Below, piece by piece: positions 1 to 9,735 of a stretch of DNA of 34,866 nucleotides (its first letter is position 1; every line of letters begins with the position of its first letter). The notes under the pieces are model-generated. The model did not search any database, was not told the DNA's origin, and saw nothing but the letters and a program-made list of their open reading frames with translations. The position numbers were made by a program, and so were the translations under genes. Source of the stretch: Fuerstiella sp. (lineage in GTDB: Bacteria; Planctomycetota; Planctomycetia; Planctomycetales; Planctomycetaceae); contig JAPYTO010000044.1 in assembly GCA_029941865.1 (NCBI GenBank), positions 1 through 34,866 of the forward strand, in the 5' to 3' direction.

Positions 1-72
1 ATTTGACCGGCAGAGAATAACTCTGACGCCTAATGGCCGTCTTGTGCCGTGCAATCTTGCGCGTAGGTGAAG

Positions 73-345
73 TCATTCCCACACCATTCTATTCCTATTG
101 AATTCAATCCAGCGTTCACGTAACGCATCAAAGTTTGGACGTGCGGATGCCTTCACAGGAAGCCCGGCTGGTAGTCCATGAAGTTGAGCATATTCGCCAC
201 CCTGCAAAGCATCTGACACGTTGATCGTGCGACACTCGGGATCCAGAGCAATCAGATGCTGGTCAAAAAGACGATGAACGTCCACACGGAGGAGGATCCC
301 ATTGCTGATTTGGTTCGACTGTGGGCCGTTGTACTCACGTACGCC
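73..345 (-). pseudogene. HNH_2-type endonuclease, 3' remnant
   Basis: The minus-strand frame ending at the TGA at 73-75 encodes the C-terminal part of an HNH_2 family nuclease. It has the signature NGILLRVDVHRLFD followed by a short tail (HLIALDPECRTINVS). In intact proteins this follows an N-terminal region and an AAHI-type histidine motif. Here similarity begins only at EYNGPQ (about 342), so the upstream half, including the first His of the HNH motif, is missing. The open frame continues past 345 but there reads antisense to the DUF1080 remnant and has no HNH character. I read it as a truncated, inactive gene. The family assignment comes from the motif; loss of function is inferred. Confidence 0.7.
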
Positions 346-346
346 A

Positions 347-868
347 AACAGTTTCATGTGCACAAAGAAGCTGTACCAAAATTTTGTTTTGGAGTACGAG
401 TACAAGTGCGACAACCTGCTGAATTCCGGCGTGCAGTTTCGCAGCAACGTGTACGCCATCGAATTGATTCTGGATGGCAAAGGCAAGAACAAAAAGATCG
501 CAGCGGGACGTGTTCACGGTTACCAGGTCGAAATCGATCCGAACAAACCGGACCGCATGTGGAGCGGCGGCATCTACGACGAAGGCCGCCGTGGCTGGCT
601 GTATCCGGGACTCAGAGGAGGCGATGCAAAAGCATTCACGAAACAGGGACAGGACGTCTACAAACCAGGCGCATGGAACTCAGTGAAAATCGAATGCGAC
701 GGACCACACATTCGCACATGGCTGAACGGTGAAGCTCGAGCTGACTTTGAAGACGACATGACGCCTCAGGGACTGATCGCTTTGCAGGTCCACGGCGTCG
801 GCAAGCACCCGGAAGCCGTCGGCAAAACGATCATGTGGCGCAACCTCCGCATCAAAGAATTGCCGTAA
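347..868 (+). pseudogene. DUF1080 (3-keto-disaccharide hydrolase) domain protein, 3' remnant
   Basis: This frame encodes the C-terminal two thirds of a DUF1080 concanavalin-like domain. Family hallmarks are FVLEYEYK, LNSGVQFRS, HGYQVEID, the GGIYDEGRRGWL block, the KPGAWNSVKIEC strand and a final GLIALQVHG...IMWRNLRIKEL. Intact planctomycete members start with a signal peptide and a strand of the type FxSLFDGKxLxGW. Both are absent: similarity begins at about NSFMCTKK, right where the HNH remnant on the other strand begins. An ATG at 302 is in frame, but the residues it adds are antisense HNH sequence, so it is unlikely to be a natural start. The family acts on carbohydrates outside the cytoplasm; this copy probably makes no exported product. 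Confidence 0.75.
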
Positions 869-870
869 GC

Positions 871-932
871 GGGACGGCGGGGTGGCCCGCGGCCAATGCG
901 AGCTGACGCTCGCATCGACGGCGGGCCGTCCC
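871..932. repeat. nested palindromic repeat (REP-like)
   Basis: An outer inverted pair GGGACGGC (871-878) / GCCGTCCC (925-932) encloses an inner perfect hairpin TGCGAG (897-902) / CTCGCA (909-914). The core GAGCTGACGCTC (900-911) recurs exactly at 21021-21032. It lies just downstream of the DUF1080 remnant. It has no T-tract, so it looks like a dispersed palindrome rather than a classical terminator. Confidence 0.6.
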
Positions 933-994
933 GGCATACGTGAATCCGATGACCTCGATCGAAGCGTCTGCAAGCAGTTTGGTTCACGTCGTTA

Positions 995-1014
995 CTCTCC
1001 CGCTTGCGGGAGAG
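995..1014. repeat. perfect 9-bp hairpin with 2-nt loop
   Basis: CTCTCCCGC (995-1003), loop TT, GCGGGAGAG (1006-1014). A second small hairpin, GGGC/GCCC, follows at 1017-1030. This type of GC-rich 'gcgggagag' palindrome is a common dispersed intergenic element in bacteria. No gene is visible around it. Confidence 0.6.
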
Positions 1015-1107
1015 TCGGGCTATCAGGCCCGGAGAGGGCCTTTTAACGTCAACCATACATTCGCACGTCGACGCTTCAATCGCCCTCCCCGGCCGCTACC
1101 GCGTCCG

Positions 1108-1131
1108 ACCCTCCCCTAAAAACGGGAGGGT
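1108..1131. repeat. perfect 8-bp hairpin, possible transcription end of the Ldh_2 gene
   Basis: ACCCTCCC (1108-1115) pairs with GGGAGGGT (1124-1131) around an A-rich loop. It lies 22 nt past the stop of the minus-strand dehydrogenase gene and could slow or end its transcription. No U-run follows on that strand, so it is not a canonical intrinsic terminator. The same CGACCCTCC...GGAGGGT design occurs at 5308-5328. Confidence 0.45.
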
Positions 1132-1153
1132 AAAAATGTGTAGATACCAATGC

Positions 1154-2299
1154 CTATGTCCCGGCGTTATTGTCATGCAGCGACAGAGCGATGCCAAACT
1201 CATCGGCAAGACTCGACAGGTCTGACACGGTCGAAGCCATCAGCGGAATGCCGTCACGCAGACGATTCTGCATACATTTGAATTCCGGTTGGCCCGGAAT
1301 CATAACACAATCAAATCCCGGTGCCGGCGGTGACTGGTTGAATGTCTGCATCATCACGTCCATGCCTCGCTTGATGGTGTCAGGGTCTCCAAACTGGTCC
1401 AGACGCAGCGCCGCAAAGACGTGGCCAATACCTTCCTGAGCGAATCCGTTTTCGGGGTCCTGACTCTTGTTATCGCCGAGTACCCGATCGGGATCAGGAT
1501 TTTCGCGCCAGGCACCGGACAGCAGGCCGGTCAGAATCCAGCTGGCGATCGCAAGGCCGAATCCCTTGTGACCACCGAACTCGGTCGCGCCGCCCAACGG
1601 GACCATCTTGTCGACAGCCACCGGATCAGATGTGGGCTGATGCTGTGCATCCAAAGCCCACCCGAGCGGCAGAGCTTTCCCCAGTTCTTCCAGCATTTCG
1701 ATGCGGTTAACGGGGACGACGGATGTTGACATGTCAAGCACGAAGGCCGGTCCCGTACCAGCTGGGCAGGCCATGGCCAGCGGATTTGTCGACAGCATCG
1801 GCAGCAGGCCGCCGAACGGTGCGACGGCCTTTGGTTGTCCATGGGGAAACAGATAACCCGTGGACGCGAAGCCAATCATGTCATGCTGTGTCGCCATGTG
1901 GGCATAATATCCGGCCGCGCCAAAGTGCGTTGAGTTGCGGACGGTGACAACGCCCATACCCTGAGAAGACGCTTTATCGATCGCCAGGGTCATTGCTTTC
2001 ACGGAGGCAGAAAGTCCCATTCCACCGTTGGCACTTGTCGCGGCCGTCGTTGGAGAATCACGTTCCACGGTGAGCGGTACACCAGTTCGAATGACGCCAT
2101 CGCGTCGACCGACTCCACCAGCACTGTCGATGTAGTAACGTTTAAGATTGCGGACGCCGTGTGTGTCAACGCCCCGCAAACTGGCCCACATCAAAACGTC
2201 AGTGGCCTTTTCTGCATCCGCGACGTCAGCACCGGACGCGACGAATACGTCGTGCATAAAGACACGAAGTTTGTCGTGCGAAATTCGTCGGCTTGTCAT
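1154..2299 (-). CDS. Ldh_2-family NAD(P)-dependent malate/L-lactate-type dehydrogenase
   Basis: The protein is about 381 residues, the normal length for the Ldh_2 (PF02615) fold, which oxidises or reduces 2-hydroxy acids such as malate, lactate, ureidoglycolate or 2,3-diketo-gulonate with NAD(P). Family blocks run in order: an N-terminal helix pair ending in ASLRGVDTHGVRNL (the catalytic-His region), the NSTHFGAAGYYA glycine block, a TNPLAMACPAG strand, and the C-terminal GGHKGFGLA motif. The ATG at 2299 starts at MTSRRISHDKL; a GTG at 2326 would add nine residues of no family character. No strong ribosome site precedes either. It is probably cytoplasmic and monocistronic. The substrate cannot be read from sequence. 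Its role in sugar-acid catabolism is inferred from the neighbourhood. Confidence 0.9.
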   Translation of the reverse strand: MTSRRISHDKLRVFMHDVFVASGADVADAEKATDVLMWASLRGVDTHGVRNLKRYYIDSAGGVGRRDGVIRTGVPLTVERDSPTTAATSANGGMGLSASVKAMTLAIDKASSQGMGVVTVRNSTHFGAAGYYAHMATQHDMIGFASTGYLFPHGQPKAVAPFGGLLPMLSTNPLAMACPAGTGPAFVLDMSTSVVPVNRIEMLEELGKALPLGWALDAQHQPTSDPVAVDKMVPLGGATEFGGHKGFGLAIASWILTGLLSGAWRENPDPDRVLGDNKSQDPENGFAQEGIGHVFAALRLDQFGDPDTIKRGMDVMMQTFNQSPPAPGFDCVMIPGQPEFKCMQNRLRDGIPLMASTVSDLSSLADEFGIALSLHDNNAGT

Positions 2300-2524
2300 C
2301 TGTTTGCCCGGGGTATGCGAAAACACGTCGGCGTGACGAGAGAAAAAAGTGTGAAGCCTGGCTGATGTCGTGAAGCCGCCAGGAATCAGCGCAGTGCTTT
2401 GCCAAAGCCCAAACGTGGGGATGCATCATTCGCTGAACGCGTCGCCGCAGATCCTGACAGCGTGGATCTTATCGCAACAGCGGCGGAAGTTCGCTGCCGA
2501 AGGTGCAAACGCACGGCAATCGGC

Positions 2525-3676
2525 CTAAGGCCGCGCTCGCACACGAGACATGTAACGCAGAAAATAGCGTTCAAAATCTTCCAGGGGTCTGCCGGTCGCG
2601 GCTTCAAATTCCGCCAGGCGAGTCGTCGCATCGACTGGCTGCAGAGGCTTTCGATTTTGCAGATGTGACAAGAGACGATCAAAGGCTGCTCGGTCTGACC
2701 GAATCAGAAAATACGTAATCGCCCATCCTTCCGCGTAGGCGTCAGCCAGATTATCAGGGGTTTGAAACGCCTGATCAGATTCCAGCAGATCCGACAATGG
2801 CAGCCGAAGTCGATTCTGACTCGTGGCGGCCTTGAATCCCGGCAGATGAATCCGACTCACCTCACCTGGTCGACTCCAGACCGTCGAACTTCGGCCTGAT
2901 GCCCGCTCAAAGAACACGGCCAGCCCTTCCGATAACCACATCGGATTGTCAGCATATCGCACCTGCAGCCCGGTATTAAATGCCAATTGATGCACGGCTT
3001 CGTGCACGATGGTTTCCACCTGGCGAGGCTTTTTCTTTAACTCACGGACGACATCCGAGTTGGTGCGGAATGCGCGGTCGCCGGACACTGCCGTGATCAG
3101 CATCTGATTGTCGCGGACAGAGTAGTAACCGGGGACGTCCGAGAAATCGGTATCCGGGTGCTGCCTGCGAGCGAACTCCTGAAACCGTGCGACGTCGCGA
3201 AACACCAAAACCGGCAGTTTCGCTGTAAGTGGCGTCAGCTGGACATCAGAGCCTTCGAAAAACTTCAGGTACTCAGCAAACACCTTTTCAAGCAATCGCC
3301 CGCAAAACTTCGTATACAATTCTGAAGCATCCGAGCAGATCACAAAGTGTTCGGTCTGATGGATGGCGGACCCGGCACCCGTTTGTTGCAACAGCAACGC
3401 CGCCAGTTCATCGGGCGGCAGATATGAAAAAGCGGCGGAACGTCCGACGGCGGACGTAAACTCTTTCGGCGTTAGATTGTGAAGACGGCCGGTTCGTTCT
3501 TCAAACAGAATGCCACCATCAGGTGCTTCGACCAGCACACGTCCCGTGAGCCGCGTTGGTGCCCCACCCGCACCGGAAGACGTTAATGTCACGGTCTGAA
3601 GAGGATCCTCCCCAAACGCGGCAACCGTCGTCAGGCAGAACAGGCACGTCATCAATTGCAGAAAGCGTCGGTGCAT
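2525..3676 (-). CDS. exported DUF1570 protein (gluzincin-like)
   Basis: The ATG at 3676 gives about 383 residues beginning MHRRFLQLMTCLFCLTTVAAFGED, a typical Sec signal peptide. A longer frame to 3736 adds polar residues before it and is less likely. The body carries a zincin-type site, VHEAVHQLAFNTG (HExxH), then the downstream WLSEGLAVFFE with its conserved glutamate, which together define the DUF1570 family common in planctomycetes. The tail EFEAATGRPLEDFERYFLRYM is typical of these proteins. The arrangement suggests an extracytoplasmic metallopeptidase, but to my knowledge no substrate is established for the family. It is divergent from glgC; the 198-bp gap must hold both promoters. Confidence 0.85.
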   Translation of the reverse strand: MHRRFLQLMTCLFCLTTVAAFGEDPLQTVTLTSSGAGGAPTRLTGRVLVEAPDGGILFEERTGRLHNLTPKEFTSAVGRSAAFSYLPPDELAALLLQQTGAGSAIHQTEHFVICSDASELYTKFCGRLLEKVFAEYLKFFEGSDVQLTPLTAKLPVLVFRDVARFQEFARRQHPDTDFSDVPGYYSVRDNQMLITAVSGDRAFRTNSDVVRELKKKPRQVETIVHEAVHQLAFNTGLQVRYADNPMWLSEGLAVFFERASGRSSTVWSRPGEVSRIHLPGFKAATSQNRLRLPLSDLLESDQAFQTPDNLADAYAEGWAITYFLIRSDRAAFDRLLSHLQNRKPLQPVDATTRLAEFEAATGRPLEDFERYFLRYMSRVRARP

Positions 3677-3874
3677 TTTGCCACGTTCATCTGAATGTTG
3701 ACACCAGTCGTCGAGAAGATCGGACGCATTCACCACTTAAAGACCGTGAAGTACACAAAGTTGTCCGTTCCGCGACGGTTGATTGTGAACTCTACGTCAA
3801 TTCCGCTACGTTTCGTATGGAACTGGCGAATCTCATCTTAAGCACTCTCGACCCGTATTTGGAAGCGGAACAGC

Positions 3875-5143
3875 ATGGATCACTTTATCAGTCTGATTCT
3901 GGGTGGCGGCAAAGGTACGCGGCTGATGCCACTGACTCAGTTTCGTTCCAAGCCCGCCGTTCCCATCGCAGGCAAATATCGACTGATTGATGTGCCAATT
4001 TCGAATTGCATGCACAGCGGCGTCAATAAGATATATGTGTTGACGCAATTCAATTCCGTCAGCCTGCACCGACATATTCGACAGACCTACAGCTTTGATG
4101 TGTTCAACAAGGGCTTCGTCGAGGTCCTTGCGGCTCAGCAAACACCAGGTGATTCTGCGTGGTACCAGGGAACGGCCGACGCAGTTCGCAAACAGATTCG
4201 GTTTTTGAAAGAGCCAAACCTGCGATACGTCCTGATTCTTTCCGGAGATCAGCTGTATCGAATGGATTACCGCGACATGCTGACCACACATGCCGCTTCC
4301 GGCGCTGATGTGACGATTTCGACAATTCCAGTGAATGCCGCTGACGCTCGCGGATTCGGCGTCATGCAACTGGATGATACCGGGAAAGTGACGGGGTTTG
4401 TGGAAAAGCCGCAGGACGACACAGCTTTAGCAGCCGCGCGCACGCCTGCCAGCTGGATCGACCAGCAGGGCATCGAATCAAAAGGTCGTGAGTACCTGGC
4501 CAGTATGGGGATCTATCTGTTCAACCGTGACCTGCTGGTCGATCTGCTGGAATCGTCAGACGACGAAGATTTTGGCAAACACATCTTTCCGCAGGCGATC
4601 AACAACCATCGCGTGCAGGCTCATCTGTTTGACGGGTACTGGGAAGACATCGGTACGATCAAAGCGTTTTTTGATTCCAATCTGGCTCTGGCCGACCCCA
4701 ATCCCGAGTTCACGTTCGCCGATCACAAATGGCCAATCTTCACGCGAGCTCGATTTCTGCCATCGACACGGATTGACGAGTGTTCTGTCAACCGCAGCCT
4801 GATCGCGGAAGGCTGTCAGATTGGCCCCGGCTGTCGAATTGAAAACAGTGTCATCGGAGTCCGCACTCAGGTTGGCAGCAATGTGACAATTCGCAACAGC
4901 GTCATCATGGGGGCCGACTACTACACCAAAGACCGTTCCCAGTCCTCGGAAGTACCAGGTCTGGAGAACGGCGTGCTGATTGATGGAGTGCTGGTCGACA
5001 AGAATGTGCGCATTGGAGCTGGCGCACGAATCATCGCTTCTGAAGCCCCAAACGGTGACGGCGACTATGACCAGGTGGCCGTCCGTGACGGCATTGCAGT
5101 CGTCAAGAAAGGTGCCGTAATTTCGGAAGGATGGAGTTTTTGA
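3875..5143 (+). CDS. glgC: glucose-1-phosphate adenylyltransferase (ADP-glucose pyrophosphorylase)
   Basis: GlgC makes ADP-glucose from glucose-1-phosphate and ATP, the committed step of bacterial glycogen synthesis. The 422-residue protein has the N-terminal nucleotidyltransferase loop [13 protein letters not shown], the [19 protein letters not shown] block, the YQGTADAVR segment, [10 protein letters not shown] (metal-binding Asp), FVEKP, and [10 protein letters not shown]. The C-terminal half is a left-handed beta-helix with hexapeptide-like repeats ([17 protein letters not shown]). The spelling resembles cyanobacterial/plant enzymes (SVSLHRHI) more than enterobacterial ones. No glgA, glgB or glgP lies nearby, so it stands alone. 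A purine-rich GGAAGCGGAA upstream of the ATG may serve as the ribosome site. Confidence 0.96.
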   Translation: MDHFISLILGGGKGTRLMPLTQFRSKPAVPIAGKYRLIDVPISNCMHSGVNKIYVLTQFNSVSLHRHIRQTYSFDVFNKGFVEVLAAQQTPGDSAWYQGTADAVRKQIRFLKEPNLRYVLILSGDQLYRMDYRDMLTTHAASGADVTISTIPVNAADARGFGVMQLDDTGKVTGFVEKPQDDTALAAARTPASWIDQQGIESKGREYLASMGIYLFNRDLLVDLLESSDDEDFGKHIFPQAINNHRVQAHLFDGYWEDIGTIKAFFDSNLALADPNPEFTFADHKWPIFTRARFLPSTRIDECSVNRSLIAEGCQIGPGCRIENSVIGVRTQVGSNVTIRNSVIMGADYYTKDRSQSSEVPGLENGVLIDGVLVDKNVRIGAGARIIASEAPNGDGDYDQVAVRDGIAVVKKGAVISEGWSF

Positions 5144-5685
5144 GACTCTAAAGACGGGCGGGCTCACTGTACCACACAGGTTTTGAATTAAGGCAGATCA
5201 GGGGGTCAGGGCCGGATCAAAGGGCGAAGCGACGCAGCTCCGGCAAAGACAGGACGGTGAGGCCTCGGTAGACCGAACGTGCCAGAACCTCCCCTCGCTT
5301 AGGCTCGACCCTCCTTGAAAAGGAGGGTGAAGGAAAGCAGTGCGATCTTCCGGACAGAGGATCCAGCAGGGTCAACCTGTGAATTCGGTCGGTTCAGATT
5401 GAGCTCGGTTGCGTCATTTACCAGCGGCACGCGGCATGGCAGGATTCCCCGTCATTCGATTCCGCTGGTCGTCAATCGAGCGAAAAATCATAATCACGGT
5501 CAACGCTTATCGCCCCACGCCAACATTGGCCGGTTGGCCCGGGCAGTCTTCATCGCTGGTGGATGAGAAACGCGCATTCCAGCTCCAGAACGGTTCTTCA
5601 CCACACAACTACGATCGCCTCGCTCGATTTTCGAGAACGCTCAGCGTCGCTATACTCCGGCGAAACACGGTTAAAGGTTGGACAA
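5144..5685. other. intergenic region between glgC and the rhamnulokinase gene
   Basis: About 540 bases with no frame I can support as a gene. It contains the palindrome at 5308-5328 and the block GCGACGCAGCTCCGGCAA (5230-5247), which recurs with one mismatch at 11900-11917. The rest shows no recognisable riboswitch or RNA gene; the rhamnulokinase promoter is presumably in the last 150 bases. Confidence 0.6.
5308..5328. repeat. perfect 9-bp hairpin, possible glgC transcription end
   Basis: ACCCTCCTT (5308-5316), loop GAA, AAGGAGGGT (5320-5328). It lies about 165 nt after the glgC stop with no U-run behind it. It resembles the hairpin at 1108-1131 and is best read as a dispersed palindrome. 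Confidence 0.5.
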
Positions 5686-7185
5686 ATGGCACAAAAAACA
5701 TATCTGGCGGTTGATCTGGGAGCGGAAAGCGGGCGCGTCATGGCCGGGCATTTCGATGGCCGGAAGATCGCGCTGGAACAATTCCACCGTTTTCCAAACG
5801 GTCCGGTGAATCTGGGCGGCACACTGCGCTGGAACCTGGTCAGTCTGTGGTCAGAGATTCAAAACGGATTGCGGGAAGCCGCTTCCCGGCTCAACGGCTC
5901 CGCCGTTTCCGTCGGCGTTGACACATGGGGAGTCGACTTTGTGCTGATGAACCAGCACGATGAACTGCTTGGTCAGCCGTGGAACTACAGAGACACACGC
6001 ACGGAAGGGATGTTGCAGAAGGCATTTTCGCGTGTGCCGCGGGCCGAGATTTTCGCAGAAACCGGGCTGCAATTCATGCAGATTAATTCGCTGTACCAGT
6101 TGCTGGCCATGTGTGATCGGGATCCCGCTCTGGTGTCGCAGGCAAAACGCTTTTTGATGGTGCCGGATTTCTTTCACTGGTGCCTGAGCGGCAGTCGCGT
6201 TGTCGAATTCACGAATGCCACAACGACTCAAATGCTGAACGCGAAGACTCGGGACTGGGCCTTCGACATGTTACGGAAGTTCGAGATCCCCACCGAAATG
6301 TTTCCGGAAGTCGTGTCTCCCGGAACAAATCTGGGGACACTTCGGAATGAGGTCGCCGAATTCACCGGTCTGGGCAAGCTGAATGTCGTGACACCGGCAA
6401 CTCACGATACCGGAGCGGCCGTCGCTGCCGTGCCGACTCGCAGAACGGGTCGTGCCGACTGGGCCTACATCAGCAGCGGAACATGGTCGCTGATGGGCGT
6501 CGAGGTGCAAGAGGCCGTTCTCACAGAAAAGGCCCTGCAGCGAAACGTCACCAATGAAGGCGGCATCGACGGCACCTATCGATTGTTGAAGAACATCATG
6601 GGGCTGTGGCTGGTGCAACGCTGCAAAGTTGCCTTTGCTCAACGCGGCAAAGACATTGATTATTCAGAATTGATTCGGCTGGCAACGGAGGCGTCCGCAT
6701 TTCGATCGCTGGTTGACCCGGACCGTCCGGAGTTTCTCAGTCCGACGGATATGACCGCCGCCATTGCCGAAGAATGTCATCGCACCGGACAACCCGTACC
6801 GGAAACGGAAGGCCAGTTTGTGCGTTGTGCCCTCGAAAGTCTGGCCCTGAAATACCGTATGGTGCTGGGATGGATGGAGGAGTTGACGGGAGTTCCGGTC
6901 GAAGTGATTCACATCGTTGGTGGCGGAACACAGAATCAACTGTTGAATCAGTTTACTGCGGACGCATGTGCTCGGCCTGTGTTTGCTGGCCCAATTGAAG
7001 CCACGGCACTGGGAAACGTCCTGTTGCAGGCTCGAGCTGCCGGAGATATTTCTTCTTTGTCGGAAATCCGCGATGTTGTCCGAGGTTCTGAGACGATTGG
7101 CGAATACACTCCTCGGGATTCCGCCGCGTGGGAAGATGCCTGGGGACGGTTCAAGCAATTGTGTGACGTAGAGAGAAACAACTGA
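5686..7185 (+). CDS. rhaB: rhamnulokinase (FGGY carbohydrate kinase)
   Basis: The protein (499 residues from the ATG at 5686) phosphorylates L-rhamnulose at C1 in L-rhamnose breakdown. It starts with the ATP-binding strand [16 protein letters not shown]. Rhamnulokinase-type blocks follow: [47 protein letters not shown], the [13 protein letters not shown] phosphate-binding stretch, [33 protein letters not shown], and a C-terminal [17 protein letters not shown] block. Length matches the family. AAAGG eight bases before the start favours this ATG over the open frame that continues to 5563. No rhaA/rhaD neighbours are present, so partner enzymes must lie elsewhere. It fits growth on rhamnose-containing algal polymers. 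Confidence 0.93.
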   Translation: MAQKTYLAVDLGAESGRVMAGHFDGRKIALEQFHRFPNGPVNLGGTLRWNLVSLWSEIQNGLREAASRLNGSAVSVGVDTWGVDFVLMNQHDELLGQPWNYRDTRTEGMLQKAFSRVPRAEIFAETGLQFMQINSLYQLLAMCDRDPALVSQAKRFLMVPDFFHWCLSGSRVVEFTNATTTQMLNAKTRDWAFDMLRKFEIPTEMFPEVVSPGTNLGTLRNEVAEFTGLGKLNVVTPATHDTGAAVAAVPTRRTGRADWAYISSGTWSLMGVEVQEAVLTEKALQRNVTNEGGIDGTYRLLKNIMGLWLVQRCKVAFAQRGKDIDYSELIRLATEASAFRSLVDPDRPEFLSPTDMTAAIAEECHRTGQPVPETEGQFVRCALESLALKYRMVLGWMEELTGVPVEVIHIVGGGTQNQLLNQFTADACARPVFAGPIEATALGNVLLQARAAGDISSLSEIRDVVRGSETIGEYTPRDSAAWEDAWGRFKQLCDVERNN

Positions 7186-7290
7186 CTACAGCGTATTGCG
7201 CTGACTCGTGGCCGCGACAGACGCGTTCCAGCCTGAGAAAACGGCATGCCCACGAGCCAGAACGGTTCGCGAGAATAAGTAAACTGACTG

Positions 7291-8232
7291 ATGGGACTAT
7301 TTGATCGACTGAAAGCCGGACTGCAGAAAACCAGGGACATCCTGCGCACGGACGTGCGGGACCTGTTCAAGGCCGGCGACGTTCTGGACGAGAGTCTGCT
7401 GGAAGAATTTGAGGGACGACTGATCCGCACGGACATGGGTGTGGCCGCGGCCGACCGCATTACTTCACGACTGCGTGAGGAGCACGGTGGCCGAACGGTT
7501 GATGTCGACGCCATCTGGGACACCATTCGCTCGGAACTGCGAGAACTGCTGAAGAGCGATGAGGCCACAACATGGGATTCAGCCGACCCGTTGTCGCCGC
7601 TGAACAAAGCCGAATCCGGCCCAACCGTGATTCTGGTGGCCGGCGTCAACGGTGTTGGTAAAACCACGTCGATTGCCAAGATTTCAAATCTGCTGCAGAA
7701 AAACGGAAACAAAGTTGTGCTGGCCGCCGGAGACACGTTTCGGGCCGCGGCCGTGGAACAGTTGACCATGTGGAGTGAACGGCTGGGCTGTGACATCGTG
7801 CGGAAGGACAGCGGAGCCGACCCGGCCTCGGTGGCCTACGAAGGTGCCGTAAAAGCCGTCGAACTGAATGCCGACTATCTGATCATCGATACAGCTGGTC
7901 GCCTGCAGACTCAAAAAAACCTGATGGACGAACTGGAAAAGATTCGTCGCGTCATTCAGAAGATCATTCCGGAAGCACCTCACGAAAGCCTGCTTGTGCT
8001 GGATGCCACGACCGGGCAAAACGGACTAAGCCAGGCGAAGAGCTTTTCTGCGGCAGTCGAATGCACGGGTCTGGTTCTGGCAAAACTTGACGGGACGGCT
8101 CGTGGTGGAGTCACAGTTGCCATTCGCCAGGAAATGGGCATTCCCGTAAAGTACATCGGAGTCGGGGAAGGCATCGACGACCTCGAGTTGTTTAATGCCG
8201 ATGGATTTGTCGACGCCCTGTTTGCGAAATAA
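7291..8232 (+). CDS. ftsY: signal recognition particle receptor FtsY
   Basis: FtsY is the membrane-associated SRP receptor GTPase that docks ribosome-nascent chain complexes at SecYEG. The 313-residue protein has the N domain (residues 1 to about 85) with the conserved [12 protein letters not shown] helix, and a G domain with P-loop [14 protein letters not shown], the [11 protein letters not shown] insertion-box motif, [40 protein letters not shown] and the closing [12 protein letters not shown]. It lacks the long acidic A domain of the E. coli protein, so membrane attachment probably relies on the amphipathic N-terminal helix ([14 protein letters not shown]). A co-chaperone gene starts 25 bases downstream and is likely co-transcribed. 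Confidence 0.97.
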   Translation: MGLFDRLKAGLQKTRDILRTDVRDLFKAGDVLDESLLEEFEGRLIRTDMGVAAADRITSRLREEHGGRTVDVDAIWDTIRSELRELLKSDEATTWDSADPLSPLNKAESGPTVILVAGVNGVGKTTSIAKISNLLQKNGNKVVLAAGDTFRAAAVEQLTMWSERLGCDIVRKDSGADPASVAYEGAVKAVELNADYLIIDTAGRLQTQKNLMDELEKIRRVIQKIIPEAPHESLLVLDATTGQNGLSQAKSFSAAVECTGLVLAKLDGTARGGVTVAIRQEMGIPVKYIGVGEGIDDLELFNADGFVDALFAK

Positions 8233-8257
8233 GCACCTTTGGTGCATGGTGCAGTTT

Positions 8258-9172
8258 ATGTCTCAACGCGATTACTACGAAACGCTGGGTGTCTCTCGAT
8301 CGGCTTCAGCCGACGACATCCGCAAGGCTTACAAGAAGCTGGCTCGACAGTTTCATCCGGATGCCAATACCGAAGACCCCGGCGCACAAAAGAAATTTGC
8401 CGAAATTACCGAAGCCTACGAAGTTCTGGGCACCGACGAAAAACGGAAAAAGTACGACCAGTTCGGGCATAACTGGAGCAAGGTCGGGGCTGGCCAGGGT
8501 GGCAGTCCGTTTGGTGGCGGAGGCGGTGCGCAGTTCGATCTGAACGACATCCTGGGCGGCATGTTTGGCGGCGGAGGAGGAGGGAGTCCGTTCGGCGGAG
8601 GACGACGGCAGACACGTGCCCGGAAAGGACAGACCGTTGAGGCCGAGATCCGAGTGCCGTTTCAAGTCGGTGTGGCCGGGGGCGAGCACGAATTAACACT
8701 GCAGACCAGCGGCAAGACAGAACGCCTGACCGTCAGGATTCCAGCGGGAATTGACGACGGTGGCAAAGTGCGTCTGGCCGGGCAGGGCCACCCAGGGTAC
8801 GACGGAGGAGCTGCCGGTGACGTGATTGTCACGATTCGTGTGTCAGCTCATCCCTGGTTCCGCCGAGAAGGAAAAAACCTGCTGGTCGACGTGCCGATTA
8901 CTCCCTCAGAAGCAGCTTTGGGGGCAAAGGTCGAGGTGCCAACATTAACCGAAGGAACACTGGTACTGACTGTTCCTGCCGGCACTTCCGGCGGTGCCAA
9001 AATGCGTCTGCGAGGCAAAGGCGTGCCTGATCGAAAGACGGGACAAACCGGCGACCAGCTTGTCGTCATGAAGATCGTCACGCCGAAGGATCTGTCTGAA
9101 GAGGCTGCAGAACTGTTTCAACAGCTGATGGAAGCGGCTCCGCAGAATCCACGCGACGGGCTGTGGTCGTAG
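8258..9172 (+). CDS. DnaJ/CbpA-type J-domain co-chaperone without zinc finger
   Basis: About 304 residues from the ATG at 8258 (an in-frame ATG at 8246 would add four). The N-terminal J domain begins [13 protein letters not shown] and holds the HPD triad in FHPDAN, needed to stimulate the DnaK ATPase. A Gly/Phe-rich linker ([22 protein letters not shown]) precedes two C-terminal substrate-binding beta domains ([56 protein letters not shown]). The cysteine repeats of full DnaJ are absent, placing it in the type II/CbpA group. It directly follows ftsY, which suggests co-expression of a protein-targeting and a folding factor. The chaperone partner DnaK is not in the window. Confidence 0.93.
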   Translation: MSQRDYYETLGVSRSASADDIRKAYKKLARQFHPDANTEDPGAQKKFAEITEAYEVLGTDEKRKKYDQFGHNWSKVGAGQGGSPFGGGGGAQFDLNDILGGMFGGGGGGSPFGGGRRQTRARKGQTVEAEIRVPFQVGVAGGEHELTLQTSGKTERLTVRIPAGIDDGGKVRLAGQGHPGYDGGAAGDVIVTIRVSAHPWFRREGKNLLVDVPITPSEAALGAKVEVPTLTEGTLVLTVPAGTSGGAKMRLRGKGVPDRKTGQTGDQLVVMKIVTPKDLSEEAAELFQQLMEAAPQNPRDGLWS

Positions 9173-9358
9173 CGTCACTTCGCGTCTTTCCCATGCCACG
9201 ATTTGCTGACAGACGGGTGACTGCGCAACGTGCTGTGGATTGCGGGCCAGGTAATTCCATGAGCTTTCCCGCCCGAATCACTGCATTCCGCAATCGTTCA
9301 CTCTAAACTTGGTGCAAACATTCCGCAATTTTTCCGTTTCCTGACAGTAGATCGCCAA

Positions 9359-9661
9359 ATGGAACGTCTCGTAAGCACTGACGACTTACAGCCCGGTGAT
9401 CGTCGTTCGGTTATTGTTGATGATATTCCGGCACTGGTCGTGCGTATCGGTGATGAATACTATGTGGTTGAGGACGTGTGTTCTCACGATGGCCAGCCAT
9501 TGACGGATGGCCCCATCACTGATTGTTCGATCACATGTCCTCGCCACGGGGCCAGGTTTGATTTGAAAACCGGAGCCGCCTTGTGCATGCCGGCAACTAA
9601 AGGCATTCGAACATTCACTGTGGAACTCAGAGACAACGCCGTCTGGGCCGCACCCAGGTAA
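9359..9661 (+). CDS. Rieske-type [2Fe-2S] ferredoxin
   Basis: A small soluble protein of 100 residues. Cluster ligands are C41 and H43 in CSHDGQ and C60 and H63 in CPRHGARF, the two Cys-x-His boxes of Rieske proteins of the NirD/BphF type. The N-terminal strand PALVVRIGDEYYVVED and the tail FTVELRDNAVWAA complete the fold. No signal peptide is present, so it is cytoplasmic. It lies 74 bases upstream of a DUF59 Fe-S assembly gene; small Rieske ferredoxins are often found next to SUF-type genes. It could supply electrons to an oxygenase or assist Fe-S assembly; the sequence does not decide. Confidence 0.9.
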   Translation: MERLVSTDDLQPGDRRSVIVDDIPALVVRIGDEYYVVEDVCSHDGQPLTDGPITDCSITCPRHGARFDLKTGAALCMPATKGIRTFTVELRDNAVWAAPR

Positions 9662-9735
9662 GGCCAGCAGTGTGAAGTGGTAAGACTCCCGATCCACTAT
9701 CACCAGAATCCAACAACCATCGCCGGAGAAACACC

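Noticed and set aside
1108..1131. Classical rho-independent terminator
   Set aside because: The stem is perfect but no U-run follows on the strand of the upstream gene, so I call it a palindrome only.
2300..2326. GTG start at 2326 for the Ldh_2 gene
   Set aside because: It adds nine residues without family similarity and has no ribosome site; the ATG at 2299 fits the family length.
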